64,000 bases of DNA from Exiguobacterium sp. BMC-KP (lineage in GTDB: Bacteria; Bacillota; Bacilli; Exiguobacteriales; Exiguobacteriaceae): assembly GCF_001275385.1 (NCBI RefSeq), contig NZ_LGIW01000015.1:310001-374000 (forward strand). Direction: 5' to 3'. Below, piece by piece: positions 17,500 through 26,085 of the stretch; position 1 is the first letter of the stretch; each line of letters begins with the position of its first letter. Both the position numbers and the translations under genes were made by a program. The notes under the pieces are model-generated. The model made no database searches, had not been told where the DNA came from, and saw nothing but the letters and a program-made list of their open reading frames with translations.

Positions 17500-18378
17500 T
17501 TATAAAACGAATGAATCAACTGTCTCGATCAGGCGACCGATTTCCGGTTTTGTGATTTGAGCGTTAACACCGACAGATTCACCTTTATGTCGTAAATCGT
17601 CGGAAATCAATGACGAGAAGACAATGATTGGTAACTCACCATAACGATCGTCTTCACGAAGCCGTTTTGTCAGATGAAGTCCATCCATCTTCGGCATTTC
17701 AATATCCGTGATGAGGAGATCACAATTACTTCCTTGTTCGAAGGCATCAAAGGCGTCTTTTCCGTTGATGAACCATTTCAGTCCGTGATAGCCGGCCTCT
17801 TCGAGTGTTTCGATGATTAATGTCCGCAGCATTTCCGAGTCTTCGGCAATCCAGATGACTTTATCAGTCCGATCACGAGACTGGACGCGACGTCCTTCTT
17901 CGCGGGCGAAGATATCTTTGCGTGAGAGCTCAAGGGCGATTTTTTCATAATCAAGTAAGATGATCATTTTGTCGCCCGTTTTGACGACTCCGTTCGTTAG
18001 TCCCTCGATCCCACGAGCGAGTTCGTTTGGTGTATCGATCTGCTCCCACGAAATTCGACGAATTTCTGTTACCGAATCGACACGTAGGACGCTCTTTTCT
18101 CCATTAAATTCACAGATAATCAGTCGATCCTCGGTTGCTTCGTCATGAGGAACACCAATAACTGTTGGCAAATCGATCACTGTCATGACCTCGCCGCGGA
18201 GTTCAATTAATCCTTTGACAGCATCCGGTGTACCCGGGAGTGGTGTCATCGGGAGCGGAACGATGATTTCCCGGACCTTCATAACGTTGATACCAAACGT
18301 ATACGGACCGCAATGGAAGATGACGATCTCGAGTTCGTTCGTGCCGGCTTCTAATAAAATATCGTGCTGATTGTACAT
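17500..18378 (-). CDS. cheV: chemotaxis coupling protein CheV
   Basis: A 292-residue two-domain adaptor. Residues 1-155 are a CheW-like domain (IVIFHCGPYTFGINVMKVREI, GLIELRGEVMTVIDL) that links chemoreceptors to the CheA kinase. Residues 165-292 are a receiver domain with WIAEDSEMLR, phospho-acceptor Asp in LLITDIEMPKMDG and Lys in ITKPEIG. Phosphorylation by CheA tunes receptor adaptation. A sigma-D-type promoter upstream places it in the motility regulon, as in B. subtilis. Start ATG 18378 follows GGAAAGGGG. Confidence 0.93.
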   Translation of the reverse strand: MYNQHDILLEAGTNELEIVIFHCGPYTFGINVMKVREIIVPLPMTPLPGTPDAVKGLIELRGEVMTVIDLPTVIGVPHDEATEDRLIICEFNGEKSVLRVDSVTEIRRISWEQIDTPNELARGIEGLTNGVVKTGDKMIILLDYEKIALELSRKDIFAREEGRRVQSRDRTDKVIWIAEDSEMLRTLIIETLEEAGYHGLKWFINGKDAFDAFEQGSNCDLLITDIEMPKMDGLHLTKRLREDDRYGELPIIVFSSLISDDLRHKGESVGVNAQITKPEIGRLIETVDSFVL

Positions 18379-18422
18379 GTAGTTATGCCCCTTTCCATTA
18401 CCTTCACTTCACTTCTGACTAG

Positions 18423-18449
18423 TTATCGGCATGCTACGCTGAAAATTCT
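18423..18449 (-). promoter_or_regulatory. sigma-D (flagellar) promoter of cheV
   Basis: On the minus strand GCCGATAA (18430-18423) matches seven of eight bases of the sigma-D -10 box GCCGATAT; AGAA lies 15 bases upstream where TAAA is expected. The start codon is about 45 bases downstream. Confidence 0.7.
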
Positions 18450-18473
18450 AGTTCTGAATTGACAAAAAAAGTG

Positions 18474-18488
18474 TTGTAATCGCTTTCA
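18474..18488 (+). promoter_or_regulatory. CcpA cre-like site upstream of the gapN promoter
   Basis: TTGTAATCGCTTTCA matches the cre consensus at 14 of 15 positions (T for R at position 7). It is centred about 60 bases before the predicted start of transcription, a position seen for CcpA-activated rather than repressed promoters. Confidence 0.55.
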
Positions 18489-18508
18489 TAATATGTTAAG
18501 CAAAAAGT

Positions 18509-18538
18509 TTGGCATTTGTCTGACCAATTGATTACAAT
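18509..18538 (+). promoter_or_regulatory. sigma-A promoter of gapN
   Basis: TTGGCA-N18-TACAAT, about 60 bases before the start codon. A TTGACA at 18459 has no -10 at proper distance. Confidence 0.55.
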
Positions 18539-18596
18539 AAGCTATGCAGCCACACACTGAAATGAGAGAGATAAAAATAAATGGAGGTAGAGTGGA

Positions 18597-20036
18597 ATGA
18601 CTACAGCAACAACCTACACATTTTTACTAGATGGACAATGGCATGAAAGTGAATCAAAAGAGACGATTGAAATCTCTTCACCATATAAAGAGGAACTTGT
18701 CGGTCGCGTTCAAGCGATGATAAAACCAGAAGTCGACCGTGCCATCGCTTCAGCGAAAGCGGCGCAAGCAGAGTGGGCGAAACAACCAGCGAACAAGCGG
18801 GCTGAATTGCTTCATGCTTGGGCAACGGAACTTGAGAAACGTGCAGACGAAATCGGTGAAGTCATCATGCGCGAAGTTGGTAAAGGACGCGCGGATGGCG
18901 TTAAAGAAGTCAAACGGACAGCTGAAATCATCCGTTATACAGCGGAAGAAGGTCTTCGTTTTGACGGTCAGATGATGCAAGGGGACTCGTTCCCAGGCGG
19001 TAGTGCGAAAAAAATCGCGGTCATTAAAAAAGCACCGCTCGGCGTCGTACTTGCAATCTCACCATTTAACTACCCAGTCAACTTGGCAGCAGCAAAACTT
19101 GCACCTGCACTCATGACAGGGAACGCGGTCGTCTTCAAACCAGCAACACAAGGTTCAATCAGCGGAATCTTGATGGTCGAAGCGCTCGTCGCAGCAGGTC
19201 TTCCAGCTGGACTCGTCAACATCGTCACAGGTCGTGGATCAGTCATCGGTGACTATTTGACGGCTCACCCAGGGATCAACATGATCACATTCACAGGTGG
19301 CACAGGAACAGGACAACACTTGTCGCGTCAATCCGCAATGATTCCACTCGTCCTTGAGCTTGGCGGAAAAGACCCAGCACTCGTCCTTGAAGATGCAAAC
19401 TTGTCGCTCGCGGCAGATCATATCATCAGTGGGGCGTTCTCGTACTCGGGTCAACGTTGTACAGCAATCAAACGTGTCTTCGTCCTTGATCATCAAGCAG
19501 ATGCGTTGATTGAAGAACTCAACACGCGTATTGCGAAATTGACAGTCGGTTCACCTGAACAAGACAGTGTCGTCGTTCCACTCATCGATACGAAATCTGC
19601 TGATTTCGTCGAAGGATTGATTACGGATGCAACTGAAAAAGGCGCAACGCTCGTCACAGGTGGCGGTCGTACATCGAACTTGATCGAGCCAACACTTCTT
19701 GATAATGTGACGCGCGACATGCGTGTTGCGTGGGAAGAACCGTTCGGACCAGTCCTTCCGATTATCCGCGTCAACTCGGTTGACGAAATGATCGCGTACG
19801 CAAACGAATCAGAGTATGGTCTTCAAGCAAGTGTCTTCACAGAAAACATTGATGCAGCGTTTGCTGTAGCGGATGCGCTTGAAACAGGTTCTGTGCAAAT
19901 CAATGGTCGGACGGAACGTGGTCCTGACCACTTCCCATTCATCGGTGTTAAATCATCGGGTCTCGGTGTACAAGGTGTCGGACGAAGCCTCGCTTCGATG
20001 ACACGCGATAAATTAACAGTTCTTAACTTAAAATAA
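18597..20036 (+). CDS. gapN: NADP-dependent glyceraldehyde-3-phosphate dehydrogenase (non-phosphorylating)
   Basis: A 479-residue aldehyde dehydrogenase that oxidises glyceraldehyde 3-phosphate directly to 3-phosphoglycerate with NADP+, bypassing ATP formation and supplying NADPH. The family features are clear: AISPFNYPVNLAAAKLAPAL with the catalytic Asn, FTGGTGTG, the Glu of LELGGKDPALVLEDA and catalytic Cys in YSGQRCTAIKRV. The run of conserved segments (RTAEIIRYTAEEGLR, PFGPVLPIIRV, SEYGLQASVF) closely follows streptococcal GapN. Start ATG 18597 after ATGGAGGTAGAG. Single gene between its own promoter and a strong terminator. Confidence 0.93.
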   Translation: MTTATTYTFLLDGQWHESESKETIEISSPYKEELVGRVQAMIKPEVDRAIASAKAAQAEWAKQPANKRAELLHAWATELEKRADEIGEVIMREVGKGRADGVKEVKRTAEIIRYTAEEGLRFDGQMMQGDSFPGGSAKKIAVIKKAPLGVVLAISPFNYPVNLAAAKLAPALMTGNAVVFKPATQGSISGILMVEALVAAGLPAGLVNIVTGRGSVIGDYLTAHPGINMITFTGGTGTGQHLSRQSAMIPLVLELGGKDPALVLEDANLSLAADHIISGAFSYSGQRCTAIKRVFVLDHQADALIEELNTRIAKLTVGSPEQDSVVVPLIDTKSADFVEGLITDATEKGATLVTGGGRTSNLIEPTLLDNVTRDMRVAWEEPFGPVLPIIRVNSVDEMIAYANESEYGLQASVFTENIDAAFAVADALETGSVQINGRTERGPDHFPFIGVKSSGLGVQGVGRSLASMTRDKLTVLNLK

Positions 20037-20042
20037 GTTCTT

Positions 20043-20078
20043 AACCGACCTTTCAATCTGCGGAAAGGTCGGTTTTTT
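20043..20078 (+). terminator. terminator of gapN
   Basis: AACCGACCTTT and AAAGGTCGGTT stem followed by six T. Confidence 0.9.
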
Positions 20079-20143
20079 GTGCATCCGTTTTTGAAGTGCT
20101 AACGTAAGCTAGACAACAAATATTATCCGTTGACGCACAAAGT

Positions 20144-20173
20144 TTGGCGCTATAGCTTCATTCTCTCTATAAT
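20144..20173 (+). promoter_or_regulatory. sigma-A promoter of the eight-gene Ynj-like operon
   Basis: TTGGCG-N18-TATAAT, 36 bases before the first start codon. A TTGACG (20130) nearby has no matching -10. Confidence 0.6.
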
Positions 20174-20209
20174 GAAAGAAAATGGACGAGAGAAAAGAGG
20201 CGTGTAGGC

Positions 20210-21181
20210 ATGATTGTATCAGACGAAATCATTTCGATTCCGATTCCGACACCATTTCCAGTAGGAGACGTGAATTGCTACGTATTACGAACAGAAGGGG
20301 AGAACATCCTTATTGATTGTGGACCCGATACACTTGAAGCGTGGCAAGCGATGCAACAAACATTGACACGACATGATCTTCAAGTCGAGGATTTAGATCG
20401 TGTCATCGTGACGCATCACCATGCGGATCACGCTGGGATGGCACATCGCTTTTCAGAGAAAGGCATTCCTGTCTATGGACATGCGCGTTTACGCCCATAC
20501 TTGGAGCAAGATGAGTCCTTCTTAAACAATGGAGATGCGTTCTTGCAGCGATTGGCGACCTCGTTTGGTGTTCCGTCAGCCATTCAAGCAATGTTACCGA
20601 GCTATCAATCTGCCTTAAAATGGCTTGGAAAAGGTCAGCTCGATTTCACATTACAAGAAGGCGATGCCATCACACCGTCTGGGCGATACCGTGTCATCGA
20701 ACTACCGGGACATGCAAGTGACCAAATCGGTATTTTAAGTGACGATGGCGTGTTGTTCGCGGCCGATCATCTACTCGACCGGGTCGAGCCGAACCCGTTG
20801 CTTGAACAACCGCAACCAGGGGATGATGCGCTCGTGAAACGACCTGTCCTTGCGTACCTTGACTCCTTAGAAAAACTACAAGGCGAACACATTCGAATCG
20901 CCTACACCGGACATGGTGCTCCGATTCGCGATGTTGCGACGCTCGTCGAAGAACGGTTGATGCAACGTAAGGCGCGTGGCGATCAACTACTCAAATATTT
21001 TTCAGGAGAGCATACGTTATTCGAATTAGCACAAGAGACGTACGGCAATCGATTAAAAAAATCATTCCCGCTCGTCATGAGTGAAATGAAGGCACGTCTT
21101 GATACGCTTGTCGCACGGGGTGCGATTACGGTCGAAAAACGATTAGGGATCCTCTACTATTCGAAAACGGAGGACATCTAA
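20210..21181 (+). CDS. metallo-beta-lactamase-fold hydrolase
   Basis: A 323-residue protein with the metallo-beta-lactamase fold. The zinc motif is HHHADHAG, with later His in YGHARL, Asp in LFAADHLL and His in YTGHGAPI, so a binuclear metal site should form. The last 90 residues form a helical/winged region typical of the LACTB2-like or RNase BN-unrelated hydrolase group. The substrate is unknown. It is the first gene of a tightly packed operon; its TAA overlaps the next ATG by one base (TAATG). Confidence 0.85.
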   Translation: MIVSDEIISIPIPTPFPVGDVNCYVLRTEGENILIDCGPDTLEAWQAMQQTLTRHDLQVEDLDRVIVTHHHADHAGMAHRFSEKGIPVYGHARLRPYLEQDESFLNNGDAFLQRLATSFGVPSAIQAMLPSYQSALKWLGKGQLDFTLQEGDAITPSGRYRVIELPGHASDQIGILSDDGVLFAADHLLDRVEPNPLLEQPQPGDDALVKRPVLAYLDSLEKLQGEHIRIAYTGHGAPIRDVATLVEERLMQRKARGDQLLKYFSGEHTLFELAQETYGNRLKKSFPLVMSEMKARLDTLVARGAITVEKRLGILYYSKTEDI

Positions 21182-21939
21182 TGCAACTTATCAATCGGAC
21201 GATTGTCATCACAGGAGCTTCAAGTGGACTCGGGGAAGCGTTAGCCCGTACTTTACACAAGGAAGGGGCAAACTTGATCTTAGTCGCACGACGCGAGGAA
21301 CGATTACAAACGCTCGCGTCTGAACTTCAAGCAGACTATCTTGTCTACGACTTAGAACAAGCACCGGAAGTACTTGCGCAAACATTGTCTGATCGCTACA
21401 AGCAAATTGATGTACTAGTTAACAATGCGGGGTTCGGGGAATTCAGTTTCCTAGACGATACCTCGATTGAGACGATCGAGTCGATGCACCGAATCAATGT
21501 CTTAAGTCCGGTCCGTTTGACGAAAGCCTGTCTGCCTTTACTGAAAGAGGGGGGTATGATCGTCAATGTCGCGAGTCAGGCGGGAAAGTTACCGACACCG
21601 AAGTCGACGATCTACTGCATGACGAAAGCGGCAATGTTGCAGTTTTCGAATGCACTACGTCTCGAGTTACGCCCCAAAGGCATCCACGTCATGACAGTCA
21701 ATCCTGGACCGATTGCGACGGAATTCTTTGTTCGAGCCGATATCAGTCGGAAATACGAAAAAAACGTCGCATCAATTGTCTTATCAAAAGAACAACTATC
21801 ACAGACCGTCGTTCGGGCGATGAGACACCGGAAACGAGAGGTCAATGCACCGTGGTGGATGGAGCTATCAGCAAAAGGGTACGGCGTCATGCCACGACTC
21901 ATCGAGTGGTTAGGCAAATCGGGTTTCGATAAAAAGTGA
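21181..21939 (+). CDS. short-chain dehydrogenase/reductase
   Basis: A 252-residue classical SDR. Cofactor motif TGASSGLGEAL at the N-terminus, NNAGFGEF, catalytic Ser in VNVASQAG, and the YxxxK pair in YCMTKAAML. An Arg-rich cofactor loop (VARREERL) suggests NADP(H) use. C-terminal hydrophobic segment may associate with membrane (family resembles DltE/YqjQ-type reductases). Its start is translationally coupled to the preceding hydrolase, and the lipoprotein gene follows after 19 bases with its own GACGGAGGAG site. Confidence 0.88.
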   Translation: MQLINRTIVITGASSGLGEALARTLHKEGANLILVARREERLQTLASELQADYLVYDLEQAPEVLAQTLSDRYKQIDVLVNNAGFGEFSFLDDTSIETIESMHRINVLSPVRLTKACLPLLKEGGMIVNVASQAGKLPTPKSTIYCMTKAAMLQFSNALRLELRPKGIHVMTVNPGPIATEFFVRADISRKYEKNVASIVLSKEQLSQTVVRAMRHRKREVNAPWWMELSAKGYGVMPRLIEWLGKSGFDKK

Positions 21940-21958
21940 TGACGGAGGAGAACGACGA

Positions 21959-23155
21959 ATGAAAACAAAAGTAATCAGCTTTCTTGCCTTAAGTACGCTG
22001 CTCGCAGGGTGCGGCACGCCGGCTACGACACCGCAACCGAAAAGTGTCTTAGGAACGAGCTATCAATCAATTGAAAAAGAAGCAGAAAAATCGACGGTCC
22101 GGATGTATATGTGGGGCGGCGATGACGGAATCAACGCCTATATCGATGAGTACGTGGCACCTCGCCTTAAAAAGGAACACAATATTACACTAGAACGCGT
22201 ACCAATCGAGACGGCGGATATCATCCAAAAATTACGTGCTGAGAAGCAGGCGAATAAAGAGAAAGGTGTCATCGATGTCGTTTGGATCAATGGCGATAAC
22301 TTCCTGAATGCTAAAAAAGATGACTTACTGTATGGCGAAATCACAAAAGTCCTACCGAACATGAAGTATGTCGATGCTGCCGCGCAAAGTTCAGATAGTG
22401 GTACAAAAACAGAAGATCTCGAAGCGGCTTGGGGAAAAGTTCAATACACGTTGCATTATGACGCAGCCGACGTGAAGTCGCCACCGACCGACTTGAAAGC
22501 GTTGAAGTCTTGGGTCAAGGAAAATCCGGGACGCTTCACTTATCCGGAAGTGACGGACTTTACGGGCAATGCCTTCGTCCGCCACGTCATGTATGGGGTC
22601 GAATCGAATGAAACGTTAAAGGATCCAAAAGCAGACTTTAAGAAGACGTGGGCTTATTTGAACGAAATCAAACCGTATCTTTGGAAACAAGGAAAGACGT
22701 ATCCGAAAACATTGGCACAACTCGATCAGCTGTATGCAAAAGGAGACGTCGACTTCACGATGGGCTTCAATGAACGACGGGCAGAACAAGAAGTAACATC
22801 CGGAACGTTTCCGAAACAAACGCGACCGATCGTTCTAAAAGATGGTTCGATCGCGTCGACGCATTTCCTGTCCGTACCGTTCAACGCGCCGAACCCGAAA
22901 GGTGCCCTCGTTACAATCAATACGTTGTTGTCACCAGAAGCGCAACTAAAAAAATATGATGCGACATACTGGGGAGACGGAACGAGTCTTGATTTATCGA
23001 CACTGAATACATCAGAACAAAAGCAGTTCGCTGACGTACCGGCTGCACCGTCGACACCGAAGCCAAGTGTCTTTGAAGGAAAGGTCCGAACGGAACTTGA
23101 TCCATCTATCTTCGAGATGATTCGTAAGGAATGGCCGTCTCGTGTGGCGCGGTAA
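21959..23155 (+). CDS. ABC transporter substrate-binding lipoprotein, YnjB-like
   Basis: A 398-residue lipoprotein: signal sequence with lipobox LLAGC (Cys18), then a class-D type periplasmic-binding fold with an early VRMYMWGGDDGINAYIDEYVAPRL segment and DVVWINGDNF, as in the YnjB group of thiamine/iron-like binding proteins. It should capture a small solute at the cell surface for the permeases that follow. The ligand is not known for the family. Stop codon overlaps the next start by 14 bases. Confidence 0.85.
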   Translation: MKTKVISFLALSTLLAGCGTPATTPQPKSVLGTSYQSIEKEAEKSTVRMYMWGGDDGINAYIDEYVAPRLKKEHNITLERVPIETADIIQKLRAEKQANKEKGVIDVVWINGDNFLNAKKDDLLYGEITKVLPNMKYVDAAAQSSDSGTKTEDLEAAWGKVQYTLHYDAADVKSPPTDLKALKSWVKENPGRFTYPEVTDFTGNAFVRHVMYGVESNETLKDPKADFKKTWAYLNEIKPYLWKQGKTYPKTLAQLDQLYAKGDVDFTMGFNERRAEQEVTSGTFPKQTRPIVLKDGSIASTHFLSVPFNAPNPKGALVTINTLLSPEAQLKKYDATYWGDGTSLDLSTLNTSEQKQFADVPAAPSTPKPSVFEGKVRTELDPSIFEMIRKEWPSRVAR

Positions 23156-23900
23156 CGCGTATCCTGCTGCCATCTTGATGGCAGGAATGGTTTTATACGG
23201 GGTATGGGTAAGTATCTCAATGACGTCACTTGCCGATTACCACGAGCTACTGACGGATGACGTTTTTTTAGAAAGTCTAGCTGTTAGTAGTTACGTGGCG
23301 ATTGTCAGTACGGTGCTCGCGCTGATCATTGGAGTAGTGCTCGCACGACTCTTGAGTAGAACACGATTAGCAGCGTTACTTGCGATTCCTTTATTCATTC
23401 CTCATTTAGGAGCGGCGTATCTCGCGATCCTCTATTTGAGCGATGTGCCTGTCATTGGACCGCATGAAGGAAATTATTTTAGTGTCATCCTGACCTATCT
23501 ATATAAAGAGATTCCGTTCGTCTTTTTTTATCTCTTACCGGTGGTCCGGCGTCTTGATCCACGTTACCAAGAGCTCGGTATGATGCTCGGTTTGTCGCCT
23601 GTGCGCCGCTTTTGGCATGCGCGAGGTGTATTTCTACTTGTACCGATACTTGAAGCAGCCTTTATCTTACTTGCCTTCATCTTGTTCGCGTATGAAATAC
23701 CGGCGTTGCTTGGTGTGACCTATCCGAAGTTACTTGGAGTCTATGCGTTTGATTTGTATACACAAGGCGATTTATCAGAGCAACCACTCGCTTTTGCAAT
23801 GAGTGTCGTCTTGACGGGAGGACTTTTTGTCCTGTTGTTGCTCATGACTGGTTTGACGCGCCCGCTTGCAGCGAAGATTAGTAGGGGGCGAAGTGAATGA
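23142..23900 (+). CDS. ABC transporter permease, first half (YnjC-like)
   Basis: A 252-residue permease with about six membrane helices and an EAA-type loop near ELGMMLGLSPVRRFWHARGVFL. Start is GTG 23142, overlapping the end of the lipoprotein gene, with AAGGA eleven bases upstream. In E. coli the corresponding YnjC is a single two-part permease; here the two halves are separate genes. Pairs with the next gene to form the membrane channel. Confidence 0.82.
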   Translation: MWRGNAYPAAILMAGMVLYGVWVSISMTSLADYHELLTDDVFLESLAVSSYVAIVSTVLALIIGVVLARLLSRTRLAALLAIPLFIPHLGAAYLAILYLSDVPVIGPHEGNYFSVILTYLYKEIPFVFFYLLPVVRRLDPRYQELGMMLGLSPVRRFWHARGVFLLVPILEAAFILLAFILFAYEIPALLGVTYPKLLGVYAFDLYTQGDLSEQPLAFAMSVVLTGGLFVLLLLMTGLTRPLAAKISRGRSE

Positions 23901-24643
23901 AAAAAATCAGTGTGATCGTATTCGTTGTCCTTCTCTTCATCCTTCCTTTGATTGGATTGATTCCGGGAGAATGGAGCTGGAATCCGCGTCTTGAAGCAAC
24001 GCTTGGCACGACCGTCACAATGATTTGTGTTGTCGTGTTGTTGAATCATCTATTCGGGTACATGGCAGGAAAAGCAATCGCCTTTCAAACGGGGAAACGT
24101 GTACGTGTAGCGGAGTTCTTGATTAGTTTACCGCTGTTCGTCCCTATCTTGTTGCTATCTTTTGGTCTTTATTTGACGTGGATTCGTCTTGGTCTAGCAG
24201 ATCAGTTTTTGGGTGTCCTCCTCGTCTTGCTTCTGCCGACCTTACCGTATACGGTTCGCTTGTACACGAACGGATTTCAGGCGCTTGGAGAACGGATGCT
24301 CGAACAGATGGTCTTGATCGAGGGAAATCGTTTTAAACGTTGGTTTTATTTGACGGGACCGATGCTTCGATCGACACTACAATCGGTCACATTACTGGTC
24401 ACGGTGATCACGATCAGTCAGTATGCGCTCGTTGCGTTAATCGGTGGCGGAATCGTCCGTATGATCGCACTGGAAGTGTTTCCGGCGTATTCCGGTAATT
24501 CTCAGGAGGCGGCTCGACTGGCAACACTTTGGTTAATCGGTTTGCCCGTTTTCTTTTATGCTCTACAAGCCGTTATTTTTTCTAGTTGGATACGAATCGT
24601 ACGGAGGCGTTTAAATGGAAGTCACGATACAACAGGTCAATAA
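23897..24643 (+). CDS. ABC transporter permease, second half (YnjC-like)
   Basis: A 248-residue permease with about six helices; the ATPase-contact loop lies around QMVLIEGNRFKRWFYLTGPML, giving the expected partner for the upstream permease. Start ATG 23897 overlaps the previous stop as ATGA. Its 3' end overlaps the start of the ATPase gene by 29 bases, so the set is strongly co-translated. Confidence 0.82.
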   Translation: MKKISVIVFVVLLFILPLIGLIPGEWSWNPRLEATLGTTVTMICVVVLLNHLFGYMAGKAIAFQTGKRVRVAEFLISLPLFVPILLLSFGLYLTWIRLGLADQFLGVLLVLLLPTLPYTVRLYTNGFQALGERMLEQMVLIEGNRFKRWFYLTGPMLRSTLQSVTLLVTVITISQYALVALIGGGIVRMIALEVFPAYSGNSQEAARLATLWLIGLPVFFYALQAVIFSSWIRIVRRRLNGSHDTTGQ

Positions 24644-25502
24644 ACGATTTGGAACGAAGCATGTATTATCTGATATCGATTTAAAGATCGCGTCTGGACA
24701 ATGTGTAGCTTTAGTCGGACCGAGCGGTAGTGGGAAAACGACACTACTTCGCCTGATTGCGGGCCTTGAACGTGTAACGAGTGGAACGATTCAGTTCGGT
24801 GACCGAGACGTCACCGCCCTTTCACCGAATCAGCGAGGGGTGACGATGATGTTTCAGCGTTCATTATTATTTCCGCATTTGAACGTCGAACAAAACATCC
24901 GTCTCGGTGCGAAACAATTAACACCGATCGAGCTTGAGTCTTGGTTATATCGCGTTGGACTTGAGGGGAGAGGGAAAAGTGCGATCGACGAACTCTCAGG
25001 TGGTGAACAACAGCGGGCAAGCCTAGCTCGTGCGTTGGCAAGTCAACCGGACTTCTTGTTGCTCGATGAACCGTTCTCGAGTCTAGATGTACCGAGACGA
25101 CGGGAACTTCGGACACTAATCCGAAAGTTGACCGAGGAACAAGATGTCACGACACTCCTTGTCACGCATGACCGGGAAGAGGCAATGGCGATGGCAGATA
25201 TCGTGTATGTCTTAGAACAGGGGCAAATCGTCGATCATGGTCCACCGATCACGCTTAGTCAGACTAGCCCCTTTTTTGGTGAAGGCATTCAAATAGACGT
25301 CACATGGTATCCGTTGACGGCAGTCAACTTGGTCTCAAGACCGACGAAGGAAACAGATGAACGTGTTACGATTACGAAAGAACTCATTCAATACGGCGTT
25401 CGTTTCTACGAAGTAGAACGAGCGTCCGGAGAACGAATCGTGCTCTCTTCAGATGAGACGATTCATGAGAAAGAAGGCTATATCGTTAGAAAGGAGGGGT
25501 GA
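24615..25502 (+). CDS. ABC transporter ATP-binding protein, YnjD-like
   Basis: A 295-residue ABC ATPase: Walker A GPSGSGKTT, Q-loop MMFQRSLLFPHL, signature LSGGEQQRASLARAL, Walker B FLLLDEPFSSLD, switch His in LLVTHDREEA. It powers the transporter made by the two preceding permeases and the lipoprotein. A C-terminal extension of about 70 residues follows the ATPase core. ATG 24615 follows GGAGGCGTTTAA. Confidence 0.92.
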   Translation: MEVTIQQVNKRFGTKHVLSDIDLKIASGQCVALVGPSGSGKTTLLRLIAGLERVTSGTIQFGDRDVTALSPNQRGVTMMFQRSLLFPHLNVEQNIRLGAKQLTPIELESWLYRVGLEGRGKSAIDELSGGEQQRASLARALASQPDFLLLDEPFSSLDVPRRRELRTLIRKLTEEQDVTTLLVTHDREEAMAMADIVYVLEQGQIVDHGPPITLSQTSPFFGEGIQIDVTWYPLTAVNLVSRPTKETDERVTITKELIQYGVRFYEVERASGERIVLSSDETIHEKEGYIVRKEG

Positions 25503-25503
25503 C

Positions 25504-26085
25504 ATGTTAGATACGCGTGCGCGTAAAATCGTTCAACCCCTATTCGACCAAGGGGCGACTTTATTTAAAAAAATTGGATTATCAGCAACACAGGTGACCA
25601 TCATTTCCGGTATCATCGGTGGTTCGACGGGATTTTTCGTCTATAACGACATGATGGGAACAGCAATCATCTTGTTGTGGATTTCGGGGATGCTCGATGT
25701 CATTGACGGAACGATGGCGCGAAAAGAGAAGACGACTCCAATCGGCACAATCCTTGATCTGGTCCTCGATCGAATCGTAGAATTATCAGTTTTAATTGGT
25801 ATAGCGCTTCGCTTTCCGGAAACGCAGGTCGTCATTCTTTTACTCGTTGCGTCATTCGTCATCGGAATGACAATGTTTCTTGCGATTGGAGCTGTCAGTG
25901 AAAACTACGGCTACAAGTCGTTTCAATATCAACCAGGACTCGTTGAACGGACAGAAGGATTCTTATTCCTGACAGCGATGATTTTATTCCCGAACGCCAT
26001 CATCTGGATTGCAAGTGTTTTCTTGATCGCTGAACTCTATACGGTCGGAGAACGATTCCATCAAGCTTCGAAGGTGTTACGATGA
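25504..26085 (+). CDS. CDP-alcohol phosphotransferase-like membrane protein (YnjF-like)
   Basis: A 193-residue membrane protein with about five helices and the CDP-alcohol phosphotransferase motif: DVIDGTMAR, then Gly and two Asp (GTILDLVLD). Between AR and G there are seven residues instead of the usual eight. The N-terminus (MLDTRARKIVQPL) and the YKSFQY/LVERTEGFLF region resemble E. coli YnjF as I recall it, which also has seven. Family members transfer a phospho-alcohol from a CDP-alcohol onto another alcohol; the substrate here is unknown. ATG 25504 directly follows AAGGAGGGGTGAC, which contains the ATPase stop. Confidence 0.85.
   Translation: MLDTRARKIVQPLFDQGATLFKKIGLSATQVTIISGIIGGSTGFFVYNDMMGTAIILLWISGMLDVIDGTMARKEKTTPIGTILDLVLDRIVELSVLIGIALRFPETQVVILLLVASFVIGMTMFLAIGAVSENYGYKSFQYQPGLVERTEGFLFLTAMILFPNAIIWIASVFLIAELYTVGERFHQASKVLR

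Noticed and set aside
23142-23155. Possible frameshift between binding lipoprotein and permease
   Set aside because: The 14-base overlap joins two complete proteins with distinct starts and functions; normal for coupled ABC genes.
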